Shown: piece by piece, positions 1-7,799 of the stretch | How positions within the stretch are numbered: the stretch's first letter is position 1 | How the letters are laid out: every line of letters begins with the position of its first letter | Assembly (NCBI GenBank): GCA_903880015.1 | Contig: CAIRNS010000017.1 | Span: 1 to 39,083, forward strand | Source: an uncultured Elusimicrobia bacterium | GTDB lineage: Bacteria; Elusimicrobiota; Endomicrobiia; Endomicrobiales; CAIRNS01 | DNA: 39,083 nucleotides | Reading direction: 5' to 3' | Notes under the pieces: generated by a model | Seen by the model: only the letters and a program-made list of their open reading frames with translations | The model's database searches: none | What the model was told of the DNA's origin: nothing | Made by a program: the position numbers and the translations under genes

Positions 1-394
1 CAGTGCACATCCAACAACCCCGCCCGCGCCCATCGCTCTTCCCTTCGGGGTGACGGTCAGGAATTGGACCCCAAGCTCCGACGGGACGCGGATGTGGGTG
101 ACGGGAAATGACGGCAAGCTATACCTTTTCGACAGTGCACATCCAACAACTCCGCCCGCGCCCTTCGCTCTTCCCTTCGGTGTGACGGTCTGGTATTTGT
201 GGCCTAGCCACGACGGGATGCGGCTGTGGGTGAAGGGAGACGACGGCAATCTATACTGTGTCGACAGTGCACATCCAACAACCCCGCCCGCGCCCATCGC
301 TCTTCCCTCCGGCGTGAAGGACAAGAATTTGACCCCTAGCCCCGACGGGACGCGGCTGTGGGTGTGGGGACAAGACGGCGGGTTGTATGTGGTG
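1..394 (+). repeat. 132-bp in-frame tandem repeats encoding 44-residue propeller-like units
   Basis: The phrase coding for DSAHPTTPPAP begins at -1 (cut by the window edge), 131 and 263, an exact 132-bp period. The part coding for DSAHPTTPPAPxALPxGV is almost identical at the DNA level, while the next stretch (RNWTPSSDGTRMWV, WYLWPSHDGMRLWV, KNLTPSPDGTRLWV) varies. The array continues upstream out of the window and ends near 394. Confidence 0.92.
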
Positions 395-3300
395 AATGCG
401 CCCCACGGCTCGAAAACAGCAATAGCCGAAAAGATCAAAGCGCAGGTGCATACATCGCATGTTTCTGTTTTTGGGGTTCCCGAGATCATCGGAGGTTCAG
501 TCGTCAGCGGGAACGTGCGTCTTGCTCAATCAAACGACACCGAGTACCCCGGTGAGGATTACGAATACGCGCCAAAATCAAGCCCGACGATGAATGGGGT
601 GATACACGAGATACTGCGCGGGATGGGGCTCAAGCGGAACATCTTGCTGGTAGGCCCAGTGGGGACGGGGAAGACCTGGGTGGTAAGAGCGGTGATGCGT
701 TTGTTGAAGAAACGGGTAGAAATGATATCGGTGCACGAGGGGACGACGGAACGGGACCTGACCTGCTGGCCGAAGACGAAACGGGAAGGCGGGGAACTCT
801 CGACGGACTATGAGTTGTCAGCGTTGGCGGTGGCGATGTTGGAAGGGCGGAGCTGTTTGGTGGATGAAGTCAGCCGGGGGGGCACGGGTGTTCTTGCGGT
901 GCTCAACCACGCCCTGCAGTACCGGGAGCTGGTACTGCCGAAGGTAGTGAAGGTGCAGTTGAGCGACGGGAGCTGGTTTGAGGGCGACCGGATAAAAGCG
1001 AAGGAAGGATTTAGCTTATTTATGACGATGAACCCGCCCGGGGGGCGTGTTGAAGTCAACGATATGATGTACGACTTTATGGACCGGATGTACACGATAC
1101 AAGTCGGGTACATGCCTCAAGAGGAGGAAGTTGATTGGCTGATGCGCACCGTGGGGGAAACCAATCCAGCCGTCAGGCAGGAAATAAAAAATCTGGTAAC
1201 CTATGTTGCGCATATGCGTACGACACAAGACAAGAAGCCTTCATTGCGTTCATTGGAGCGGGTAGTACGAGCCATGAAACAGTATCCCGGAATGGACCCC
1301 GTCGTGTTGTTGAACCTTAAAATGGGGCTGGCGCTGTCAGGGAATGCTGTTCGGGAAGGATTTAAAACGGCGCTTGCGTCAAAACGATTTGGCCAGGATA
1401 TACAAACGGTTTGGCGGCAGGTAAAACAGGTTACCGCGGGAGCCGGCGCGTTGGTGATGAATATGGCGATGAATATGGCCTCGGGTATAAGCAGTCAGTG
1501 GGAAGGGCCGTATGATCCAAAAGAGTGGTGGAAGTTCGGCGCGCGACCCCTTTCCATCCAATCACGCGCTCGTCAGCGTCGGACGGTATTAGAACAGGTG
1601 GTACGCATAGTTTCCGGCATCAGTATGCCGTTGAAAGCGTGGTACAAGCTTCCGGGACCGATGGGTGGGATGAAAACCTGGCGGTGTGTGTGGAACACTA
1701 AGGACATGGTCCCGCGAGAGATGAACTTTGTAGCGGAAGATCTTCTGGAACCCAAGACGGAAGAAGGGGTTCTGGGCGTGCTGTACCACGAATTGTTCGA
1801 GCTCATGTATCGTCATCCCGAAGCGACGAGCGCTGAATTCTTAAAAAAGCCGGGCGCTGCGTTGCTTAATAACGGTATTGGGGATTTGTGGATCAACGAG
1901 ATAGGGTCAAAGGAGTTTCCCGGGGCCCGGGGATGGTTGTTAGAATGTTACTACGAGAACTATGCGCCGGATCGTTTTGGGACCATCGAAGAAGGCAGGG
2001 GGGTGATGGAAAAGCAGCCTTTTGCATCGCAATTCGTCTTTGGGTGCATATATGGGTGGGTCTATAACAACATCTATAACAACACTGCCGATCCACTGAT
2101 CACGGATGAAGGGGTTTTGCAGGCGATTGACTCGCTGCGAGAAATAGTGCACGCGGTGTATATGACGATGGATGTTGGGGAACATAAAAAGCTGATGGAA
2201 GAATTATATGAGAGCCCTGAATTCCAAGCGTTGCTTGCGCGGGACAAGGAGAATGAGCAGCAACAAGGGGAGCAGCAACAAGATGAGCAGCAACAACGCG
2301 AAGAACAAAAAAACAAAGGGCAACAAGGCGAAGGGCAACAAGGCGATGGGCAACAAGGCGATGGGCAACAAGGCGATGGGCAACAAGGCGAAGGACAACA
2401 AGGCGAAGGGCAACCAGGTGAAGGTCAACCCGGCGATAAAACGATGCCATCCCTTGATTCCGGAGCACAACATGTTGACGAGAACGGCAACGCATTAACC
2501 CCGGAACAACGTAAAGCAGCTTCAAAAGTAATGAATGAATCGATAAAGAAAGCGGAAGCGGAAGCCAAACGCGCAGCGGAAGAGGAAGAATTAGCGCGGA
2601 TGGAAGAAGCGGCGCGTGGAGCGGAACGCAAAAAAGCTGAACGAGAAAAGGAAGGGATCACTGCGGATGAACAGGGTCAGTATGATGTACGCTATGAACG
2701 GGTAGTTCGTGACATTTCGCGGATGAAGATGGTGTTCCGTCGGTTTTACCAGCAGCAGAAGGGCTATTGGGAGCGGTGGCGGGAACGGGGAATGCTTGAC
2801 GACGCGTCAATACCGCTGATAGTTGCTGGGGAAGACCGTGTATTTAAAAAGCGCAAGGAACCCAAAAAGTACAAGGTGCGTATTTCTTTGTTGGTTGACC
2901 AAAGCGGGAGCATGGGCGGCTACAAAATCAGTGCTGTTGCGGACACGGTATTGATGATGCTTGAATCAATCAAAGATGACCAAAAAAAAGGGGTGCTGGT
3001 CGAGGTTGCAGGATGCTATGATTTGACCCCGGGCGTAAAACAGGATGACCCGCAAGCGCATTATTTCGAGTATGGCGAAAAGATAACCAAACAGCGCATT
3101 ATAGAAGTGTTGTCGGAAACCAAACAGACTTACGGCGGCAATAACGATATCAAAGGTATATTCTGGGCGCTGCGTCGTATCCCGAAACAAGAGAGCAACA
3201 CCTTAAACCTGGTAATCCATTTTTCCGACGGTGATCCCAACTTCCAATTCAGCAGGGACCTATTTAGGAATATGCTGGCAAAGCGCCCGGATGTTATGAC

Positions 3301-6169
3301 GGTCGGTTTGGGGATTGGTCCAGAAGCTGATTTGGTGATGGACCTGTACCCGAAAGGGCAGGGTGCATGGGCGGAACGCACGCGCGATGTGCCGGACAAA
3401 GTGGGTGCGATACTGATGAAGTTTATAGGCCGGCTCGGCCGCAACGGTATGGCAACAACGGAGCGAAAAGGCCGGGAGGATATGCTTGATATGGAAATGA
3501 CGGTGCATGGCAAACCTACCGGTCAGGCGAATTATGCAGCGGCGGAAGGGCTGCGCAACGCGGTTTTGTTTGGCATGGTGCCGTTGGTTGTGCTCGGGTT
3601 TTTGTCCGTGATGATGGCGGGGACCGGCATAGCGATTCCTTTGGCTCTGGCGATACGGGGTATGGGTGCGGTAACGGTATTTTTGTTTGGCAGGGCGGTG
3701 GCGGCGCTTCTTGTAGAGAGCGCCACGGGGTCGCCAGTGATATCGTTTAGAAATGGTAAAGTACATTTTCTGCCGGCAGCTCACGAAGGCGACGGACTTG
3801 CGGGGCCGGCACTGAATGCAGCAGTAGGGTTCGTCGGTCTTATCGCTATCGTGCACGAAAGCGTTCATCAACTCTTGTACTGGCTTGGCGGTCCGCGGCG
3901 CGGATGGTGGCATTCTGAATCGCTGGCGTATGGTCTTGAGGCCGCGGGGTTGGGAATGACAGTAACGCTGGCAATGGGCGGGTTCGGGTGGGTGCCTTTT
4001 GCCGTAGTATATGGCAGTGCGCTGATTGCTGTTATGGCCGGTCAGGTGAACATGCATGCGGTGATTCGCTCAGCGGGATCCTCGGTACGATGGGCGTCGT
4101 TTGTCGGCGCCGGCGCGCATCTGGCAAGATTTTCGGGATTGGGCAAACCAGCGAGCATGGTGCATCGCCTCGCTCCCGAACTGGAAGGGAAACACTATGT
4201 GGTATATGACGCGGATTACGGGTACACGCGCGGGCGGGTACAATCGTTGACGGCAGCGGGCGTAGCAACGATTGGAATTGCGGCGTTGCCGGCGGGATAT
4301 ACGGGTACAGCAATGACCATGAGCGGAAATATCAATGAGGGTGGGATGGGGTTAGGCCGCATTGATGTCAACGGCCGGTTCTGCGATGTGGTGGTTGAAC
4401 GGGTGGGCACGGGCTGGGTGCTTATGTATCATTTTATTGACGGGAACAACGCTGATGAATCCGGTACCGGTGCAGCGGTTATCGGATGGTTACAGGGGAA
4501 CAACCGCGCAGCGGGCCTGCTGGGGATGAAATCTGATGGCAAAGGTTTTGCAGTAGATGTTATCGAGACCAGGGATGTTGCCGGGCTGGGCAGGAACAAT
4601 CAATTTTCGCGGAGCATGGTGGTATACGCCGGCCGCCCGCAGGTGTCAGATGAACGATTTGAAAAAACCTTTGACGGAACGATTGACCCCGAAGCGTCTA
4701 TAGAAACGCAGTTGACGGGCATGGATGGATACTACCAACAAAAACGCATTGAGCGTTTTGCCAAAATCGACCCCGGCGTATTTGAAACCGTTGCTGCGTC
4801 CGGACTGAGCCGTACGGAAGTGCTCAGCAGGATTAGTGTGCACGCCGGTGCGGGCATAGGGACCTTCGTTATAGACGGGATGAATAATACAGACAGTGCG
4901 GCTGTTGTAACGGCCATCAAAAAGGACAAATCATTGTCTGAGGTAAAGATTTTCATACGCTTTGCGGTGAGCACTGCCGGGGAAAGCGCAACCATTGGTA
5001 CCGGAGCGGGGGACCTAGTTCGTGCCGGCGCGGCGGGCATTGTTCTGGATGTCGTTGGTCAATGGGAAGGGCGTGCCGAAGGGGTACAATCAGTGCGCGC
5101 GCGGATGTCGTTGATAAACCCAGCGAGCGCTTTAGTTGTTTTCGGTGATGCATTGCCGGCGTTGGACGGTGTGACTAAAGGTTTACGCTACGCGCCCGGC
5201 ACAGCAATGCCTACAGGGATGAACACATCATGGATTGAGCTTATCGAAAACAGTATTCCGCGCGCGGTTGACGATGGGGCTACCGTGCAGGCATTTGAAC
5301 AGATTATTGGGAACACAGGTGTTGCGATGGTAGGATTCAATGGCGCGCTTCTGCAGGGGCTTGCAGATGAATTGACGGGTACAGCAGGATGGGATGTAGT
5401 GGGCTATATAGAGAATCTATTGACGAAGCGTGCTCAGCAGAAAATGATTGACCCGGCGGTTGCCTACCAAAGCGGTCGGATAGCGGCGTATGGGATTGAT
5501 GTGCGCGAGCTTCCTGTTCTTAACGATAGTGCCATTGCGTTGCTGACAGCAACGGTAAAGAATTATGATGCCACCGGTGATATCGGGAATGTGTTTGCGG
5601 AAGGGTTTATTAATCTTTCTGGCCTGGCAGGGAACTATTTTGGAAAACGGTCGCGTGTAGCAGCGGTGCTGGCAAACGAGCCGGAGCGCCTGGCACAGCG
5701 GCATATGGCGGCAGGTATGGCGCGGGGCCTTTTAGAGCGTCAACGGTCATTGGCAGTTCTCGGCGAACGATACACGCTGATGCCTGCGGCACAACAGAAA
5801 ATGTACGGCTGGAGCATTGTCACCGTAGAAATGCAGTCAAACAAACGGATATCGATGCCAGGCGACGCCACGACAGTCGAGCGGGAACAGGCCTACACCG
5901 CGTACACGGCTTTGCAGATTACAGCAGACGAACAAACACGCAGAGCACTGGCTGATAATGCGGGGCTGAGCGCGCCTGAATGGATTGCAAAATTGTGGGG
6001 TATTGTCGAGACGGCACCCGCGGAGTCACGCCCTGCAGCAATTGTTGAGTTATTAATGATACTGGATATCACCGCTGACACAAGGAACCCGTTGATAAAC
6101 GAGCGCCTCAGAAAGTCCGCCGCTATAATCGCTCCCAGCGTTATTCAATCCATCCTCAGTGCCGCTTAA
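2..6169 (+). CDS. Giant multidomain protein, 5' end outside window: propeller repeats, MoxR-like AAA+ ATPase, VWA, HExxH membrane region
   Basis: The reading frame is open from base 2, so the true start lies upstream; the GTG at 50 is internal to a repeat. Counting that GTG as residue 1, the visible order is: about 115 residues of 44-residue SDGTRxWV-type repeats (beta-propeller-like); an AAA+ module with Walker A GPVGTGKT (202-209), Walker B CLVDE (269-273) and sensor-1 Asn (N328), resembling MoxR/CobS ATPases; a helical region with HELFE (580-584), similar to a metallopeptidase HExxH but lacking the second His; a Q/G/E/D-rich linker (736-797); a VWA domain with MIDAS motif DQSGS (950-954); hydrophobic segments from about 1171 to 1330 containing HESVH (1269-1273); and about 700 C-terminal residues, part of which (about 1558-1800) alternates strands and helices like a barrel. 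AAA+ and VWA proteins of the MoxR/CobS-CobT type usually remodel or insert metals into partners as separate subunits; here they are fused. The actual substrate is unknown. Confidence 0.9.
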   Translation, partial: SAHPTTPPAPIALPFGVTVRNWTPSSDGTRMWVTGNDGKLYLFDSAHPTTPPAPFALPFGVTVWYLWPSHDGMRLWVKGDDGNLYCVDSAHPTTPPAPIALPSGVKDKNLTPSPDGTRLWVWGQDGGLYVVNAPHGSKTAIAEKIKAQVHTSHVSVFGVPEIIGGSVVSGNVRLAQSNDTEYPGEDYEYAPKSSPTMNGVIHEILRGMGLKRNILLVGPVGTGKTWVVRAVMRLLKKRVEMISVHEGTTERDLTCWPKTKREGGELSTDYELSALAVAMLEGRSCLVDEVSRGGTGVLAVLNHALQYRELVLPKVVKVQLSDGSWFEGDRIKAKEGFSLFMTMNPPGGRVEVNDMMYDFMDRMYTIQVGYMPQEEEVDWLMRTVGETNPAVRQEIKNLVTYVAHMRTTQDKKPSLRSLERVVRAMKQYPGMDPVVLLNLKMGLALSGNAVREGFKTALASKRFGQDIQTVWRQVKQVTAGAGALVMNMAMNMASGISSQWEGPYDPKEWWKFGARPLSIQSRARQRRTVLEQVVRIVSGISMPLKAWYKLPGPMGGMKTWRCVWNTKDMVPREMNFVAEDLLEPKTEEGVLGVLYHELFELMYRHPEATSAEFLKKPGAALLNNGIGDLWINEIGSKEFPGARGWLLECYYENYAPDRFGTIEEGRGVMEKQPFASQFVFGCIYGWVYNNIYNNTADPLITDEGVLQAIDSLREIVHAVYMTMDVGEHKKLMEELYESPEFQALLARDKENEQQQGEQQQDEQQQREEQKNKGQQGEGQQGDGQQGDGQQGDGQQGEGQQGEGQPGEGQPGDKTMPSLDSGAQHVDENGNALTPEQRKAASKVMNESIKKAEAEAKRAAEEEELARMEEAARGAERKKAEREKEGITADEQGQYDVRYERVVRDISRMKMVFRRFYQQQKGYWERWRERGMLDDASIPLIVAGEDRVFKKRKEPKKYKVRISLLVDQSGSMGGYKISAVADTVLMMLESIKDDQKKGVLVEVAGCYDLTPGVKQDDPQAHYFEYGEKITKQRIIEVLSETKQTYGGNNDIKGIFWALRRIPKQESNTLNLVIHFSDGDPNFQFSRDLFRNMLAKRPDVMTVGLGIGPEADLVMDLYPKGQGAWAERTRDVPDKVGAILMKFIGRLGRNGMATTERKGREDMLDMEMTVHGKPTGQANYAAAEGLRNAVLFGMVPLVVLGFLSVMMAGTGIAIPLALAIRGMGAVTVFLFGRAVAALLVESATGSPVISFRNGKVHFLPAAHEGDGLAGPALNAAVGFVGLIAIVHESVHQLLYWLGGPRRGWWHSESLAYGLEAAGLGMTVTLAMGGFGWVPFAVVYGSALIAVMAGQVNMHAVIRSAGSSVRWASFVGAGAHLARFSGLGKPASMVHRLAPELEGKHYVVYDADYGYTRGRVQSLTAAGVATIGIAALPAGYTGTAMTMSGNINEGGMGLGRIDVNGRFCDVVVERVGTGWVLMYHFIDGNNADESGTGAAVIGWLQGNNRAAGLLGMKSDGKGFAVDVIETRDVAGLGRNNQFSRSMVVYAGRPQVSDERFEKTFDGTIDPEASIETQLTGMDGYYQQKRIERFAKIDPGVFETVAASGLSRTEVLSRISVHAGAGIGTFVIDGMNNTDSAAVVTAIKKDKSLSEVKIFIRFAVSTAGESATIGTGAGDLVRAGAAGIVLDVVGQWEGRAEGVQSVRARMSLINPASALVVFGDALPALDGVTKGLRYAPGTAMPTGMNTSWIELIENSIPRAVDDGATVQAFEQIIGNTGVAMVGFNGALLQGLADELTGTAGWDVVGYIENLLTKRAQQKMIDPAVAYQSGRIAAYGIDVRELPVLNDSAIALLTATVKNYDATGDIGNVFAEGFINLSGLAGNYFGKRSRVAAVLANEPERLAQRHMAAGMARGLLERQRSLAVLGERYTLMPAAQQKMYGWSIVTVEMQSNKRISMPGDATTVEREQAYTAYTALQITADEQTRRALADNAGLSAPEWIAKLWGIVETAPAESRPAAIVELLMILDITADTRNPLINERLRKSAAIIAPSVIQSILSAA
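2321..2440 (+). repeat. 15-bp coding minisatellite (QQGEG/QQGDG units)
   Basis: Eight consecutive 15-bp units from 2321 encode QQGEG, QQGDG (three times), QQGEG (twice), QPGEG and QPGDK. They sit inside a longer Q/E-rich tract starting at 2255. The tract links the AAA+/helical half of the giant protein to the VWA half, and is probably a flexible, length-variable linker. Confidence 0.93.
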
Positions 6170-6185
6170 TCCCCGGATTTTTTAG

Positions 6186-6214
6186 TTGTAAACAGATTGT
6201 AAATACCGTATAAT
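6186..6214 (+). promoter_or_regulatory. Putative sigma-70 promoter for the FAH-family gene
   Basis: A -35-like TTGTAA (6186-6191) is separated by 17 bp from a perfect -10 TATAAT (6209-6214), 150 bp upstream of the FAH-family start. The transcript would carry the palindromic repeat at 6241-6270 in its leader. Confidence 0.5.
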
Positions 6215-6235
6215 ATAAAAAGTATCCTGGTACAA

Positions 6236-6270
6236 CAAATCCCCCTGTGTCCCCCTTTGTCAAAGGGGGA
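6236..6270. repeat. Intergenic palindromic repeat, family A
   Basis: The element reads AAATCCCCCTGTGTCCCCC followed by a palindrome. The core 6251-6269, CCCCCTTTG-T-CAAAGGGGG, is a perfect 9+1+9 inverted repeat. Similar copies occur at 7162-7200, 7267-7287, 7320-7356 and, more diverged, 24507-24560, all between genes. The type resembles REP/MITE-like repeats of environmental bacteria. The rest of the 6170-6368 gap holds only the promoter and a ribosome binding site. Confidence 0.85.
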
Positions 6271-6368
6271 TAGTCAAAACCATTATCAGGGGACAAGAAA
6301 ATATTTAATTCCTTAATAAACGAGTAGGAAAAAATTTTATATTGAGACAGTATGGTCAAGGGACAGCG

Positions 6369-7121
6369 ATGATATATGTGAGATTTATTGCAGGCGGAAA
6401 AACGAAACACGGGATTCTTGATCGCAAGACGGTGTGCGAGATAGCGCCGCATTTTTATGGGCCGTTTAGAAAGACGGGGAAAAAATATCCGCTGGCGAAA
6501 GTAACCCTTGTGCCGCCGTGTCAGCCGGGTAAGATTGTTGCGTTGGGGCTCAATTATCTGGACCACGCCCGTGAAATGAAAATGCCGATTCCGTTGCAGC
6601 CGCTCCTGTTTCTGAAGGCGACATCAGCGATAATTGGACCGGGTGAACGCATTGTCTGTCCGGCAATGTCCCGCAGAGTTGATTATGAAGCGGAACTGGC
6701 TATCGTCATCAAAAAAAAGGTGAAGAATGTTGCGGTTAGCCGCGCGCAGGAATATATTCTCGGCTACACCTGTTTCAATGATGTGACGGCGCGCGACCTG
6801 CAGAAAATCGACGGGCAGTGGGCGCGGGCAAAGTCGTTTGATACCTTCGCGCCGATAGGTCCGTGGATTGTCGACGAAATCGATTCACAGGATCTGAAGA
6901 TTGAGACACGCCTCAATGGAAAGATTATGCAAAATTCAAGCACCAAAGAGCTGATATTTAATTGTAATGAAATCGTTGCCTTTGTGTCGCAGGTGATGAC
7001 GCTGATGCCGGGCGATGTGATAGCAACGGGCACGCCTCCGGGTGTCGGTCCGATGAAAGCGGACGACCGCGTGGAAGTGCGGATAGAGCATATCGGTTCG
7101 TTGATAAATACTGTTGTGTGA
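6369..7121 (+). CDS. Fumarylacetoacetate hydrolase (FAH) family protein
   Basis: This 250-residue protein matches the FAH superfamily, which includes 2-hydroxyhepta-2,4-diene-1,7-dioate isomerases, acylpyruvases and oxaloacetate decarboxylases. Visible family features are the LGLNYLDHAREM segment near residue 60, the metal-binding DYEAELA (D105, E107, E109), GYTCFNDVTARD, the KSFDTFAPIGPW stretch and the C-terminal GDVIATGTPPGVGP. ATG 6369 is preferred over the TTG at 6342 because AAGGGA lies just upstream and MIYVRF is a typical family N-terminus. The exact substrate cannot be read from sequence. It stands alone, flanked on both sides by palindromic repeats. Confidence 0.9.
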   Translation: MIYVRFIAGGKTKHGILDRKTVCEIAPHFYGPFRKTGKKYPLAKVTLVPPCQPGKIVALGLNYLDHAREMKMPIPLQPLLFLKATSAIIGPGERIVCPAMSRRVDYEAELAIVIKKKVKNVAVSRAQEYILGYTCFNDVTARDLQKIDGQWARAKSFDTFAPIGPWIVDEIDSQDLKIETRLNGKIMQNSSTKELIFNCNEIVAFVSQVMTLMPGDVIATGTPPGVGPMKADDRVEVRIEHIGSLINTVV

Positions 7122-7161
7122 GGGACGCCGTAGGTGCATCATGAGAGAAGAGATGAATGCA

Positions 7162-7200
7162 CGGCAAACCCCCCTGTGTCCCCCTTTGTCAAAGGGGGAG
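7162..7200. repeat. Intergenic palindromic repeat, family A, copy 2
   Basis: CGGCAAACCCCCCTGTGTC is followed by the same perfect CCCCCTTTG-T-CAAAGGGGG palindrome (7180-7198) as copy 1. The 297-bp gap 7122-7418 holds this copy, the pair at 7267-7356, and no gene I can support. Confidence 0.85.
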
Positions 7201-7266
7201 ACGGATAGGCAATGAAAATAATTTATTATGTTAGGGTTTGCCATATGTCTGAATGTTGTTTGTGCT

Positions 7267-7356
7267 CCCTCCTTTGACAAAGGAGGGCGGGTAGGATTTG
7301 CCGTGCTGGAAAAGTGCGAACGGCAAATCCCCCTGTGTCCCTCTTTGCAAAGGGGG
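7267..7356. repeat. Inverted pair of family A palindromic repeats
   Basis: A reverse-orientation copy (CCCTCCTTTG-A-CAAAGGAGGG, 7267-7287) is followed by a forward copy (7320-7356, with CTCTTTGCAAAGGGGG core). The arms GGATTTGCCGT (7294-7304) and ACGGCAAATCC (7320-7330) are exact reverse complements, so the pair could fold into one large hairpin. Confidence 0.8.
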
Positions 7357-7418
7357 AATAATTACCCAATCTTTGGTAGGGGTGGCGGGGGTGGATGTGA
7401 AGTGTGCGGTGAGGATAC

Positions 7419-7799
7419 ATGAATTTTAAAAAATTAAAAGAATATTTTAAAGCGGTTCTGTCAGACGAAGAGGGTCCTGATGAGCCCGTCTATGATCCTG
7501 CTCATGTCGGTGCGATGATTGTGATAGTGTTGTTCGTTATGACGGTTCTGTTCTGGTTGTTGTGGGCGTTGATGGTGTTTGGCGGGGGGATACAGGCGAA
7601 GATTGTGCCGTTATTTCAAATCCTATTTACGGCGAAAACAGCCGGGGATTTCGGCTATGTCGGTTCTCCCTATGCCATGGGTATTTTCGAGGGTTGGCAA
7701 ACCAATGCGGTCGCGTTGGTGCTCGCCCTGTCCGTTGTTTTCGCAGTTGCATATGTTTTCAAAATTGCCGCAACAAGGAGTCCTCGTCATGAAAGTTGA
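7419..7799 (+). CDS. Small two-pass membrane protein of unknown function
   Basis: This 126-residue protein has a charged acidic N-terminus (DEEGPDEPVYDPAHVG), then two strongly hydrophobic segments at about 31-55 and 92-115. GTGAGG precedes the ATG. Its last 11 bp overlap the start of the DapL gene, and the DapL ribosome binding site (AAGGAG) lies inside its 3' end, so the two are probably cotranscribed and translationally coupled. I recognise no family. The coupling suggests a link to lysine or peptidoglycan precursor supply, but that is only context. Confidence 0.75.
   Translation: MNFKKLKEYFKAVLSDEEGPDEPVYDPAHVGAMIVIVLFVMTVLFWLLWALMVFGGGIQAKIVPLFQILFTAKTAGDFGYVGSPYAMGIFEGWQTNAVALVLALSVVFAVAYVFKIAATRSPRHES

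Noticed and set aside
1-394. Regular repeats as a CRISPR array
   Set aside because: The 132-bp units are in frame with a long protein, differ internally, and have no short repeat/spacer pattern.
1781-1815. Active metallopeptidase at HELFE in the giant protein
   Set aside because: The second His of HExxH is replaced by Glu, so I note only a possible inactive relative.
2100-2525. Minus-strand ORFs rich in Leu/Val/Ala over the Q/G repeat
   Set aside because: They are the antisense shadow of the 15-bp minisatellite in the giant gene; no start signal or family resemblance.
3260-4057. 265-codon minus-strand ORF
   Set aside because: It is antisense to the VWA and membrane part of the giant gene, with His/Arg/Gln-rich composition typical of shadow frames.
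6165-6195. Intrinsic terminator after the giant gene
   Set aside because: AATCC-CC-GGATT followed by T's has only a 2-base loop and a weak 5-bp stem.
7579-7788. N-terminal extension of DapL
   Set aside because: It lies in another frame of the small membrane gene; the true ATG at 7789 has AAGGAG and the family N-terminus.
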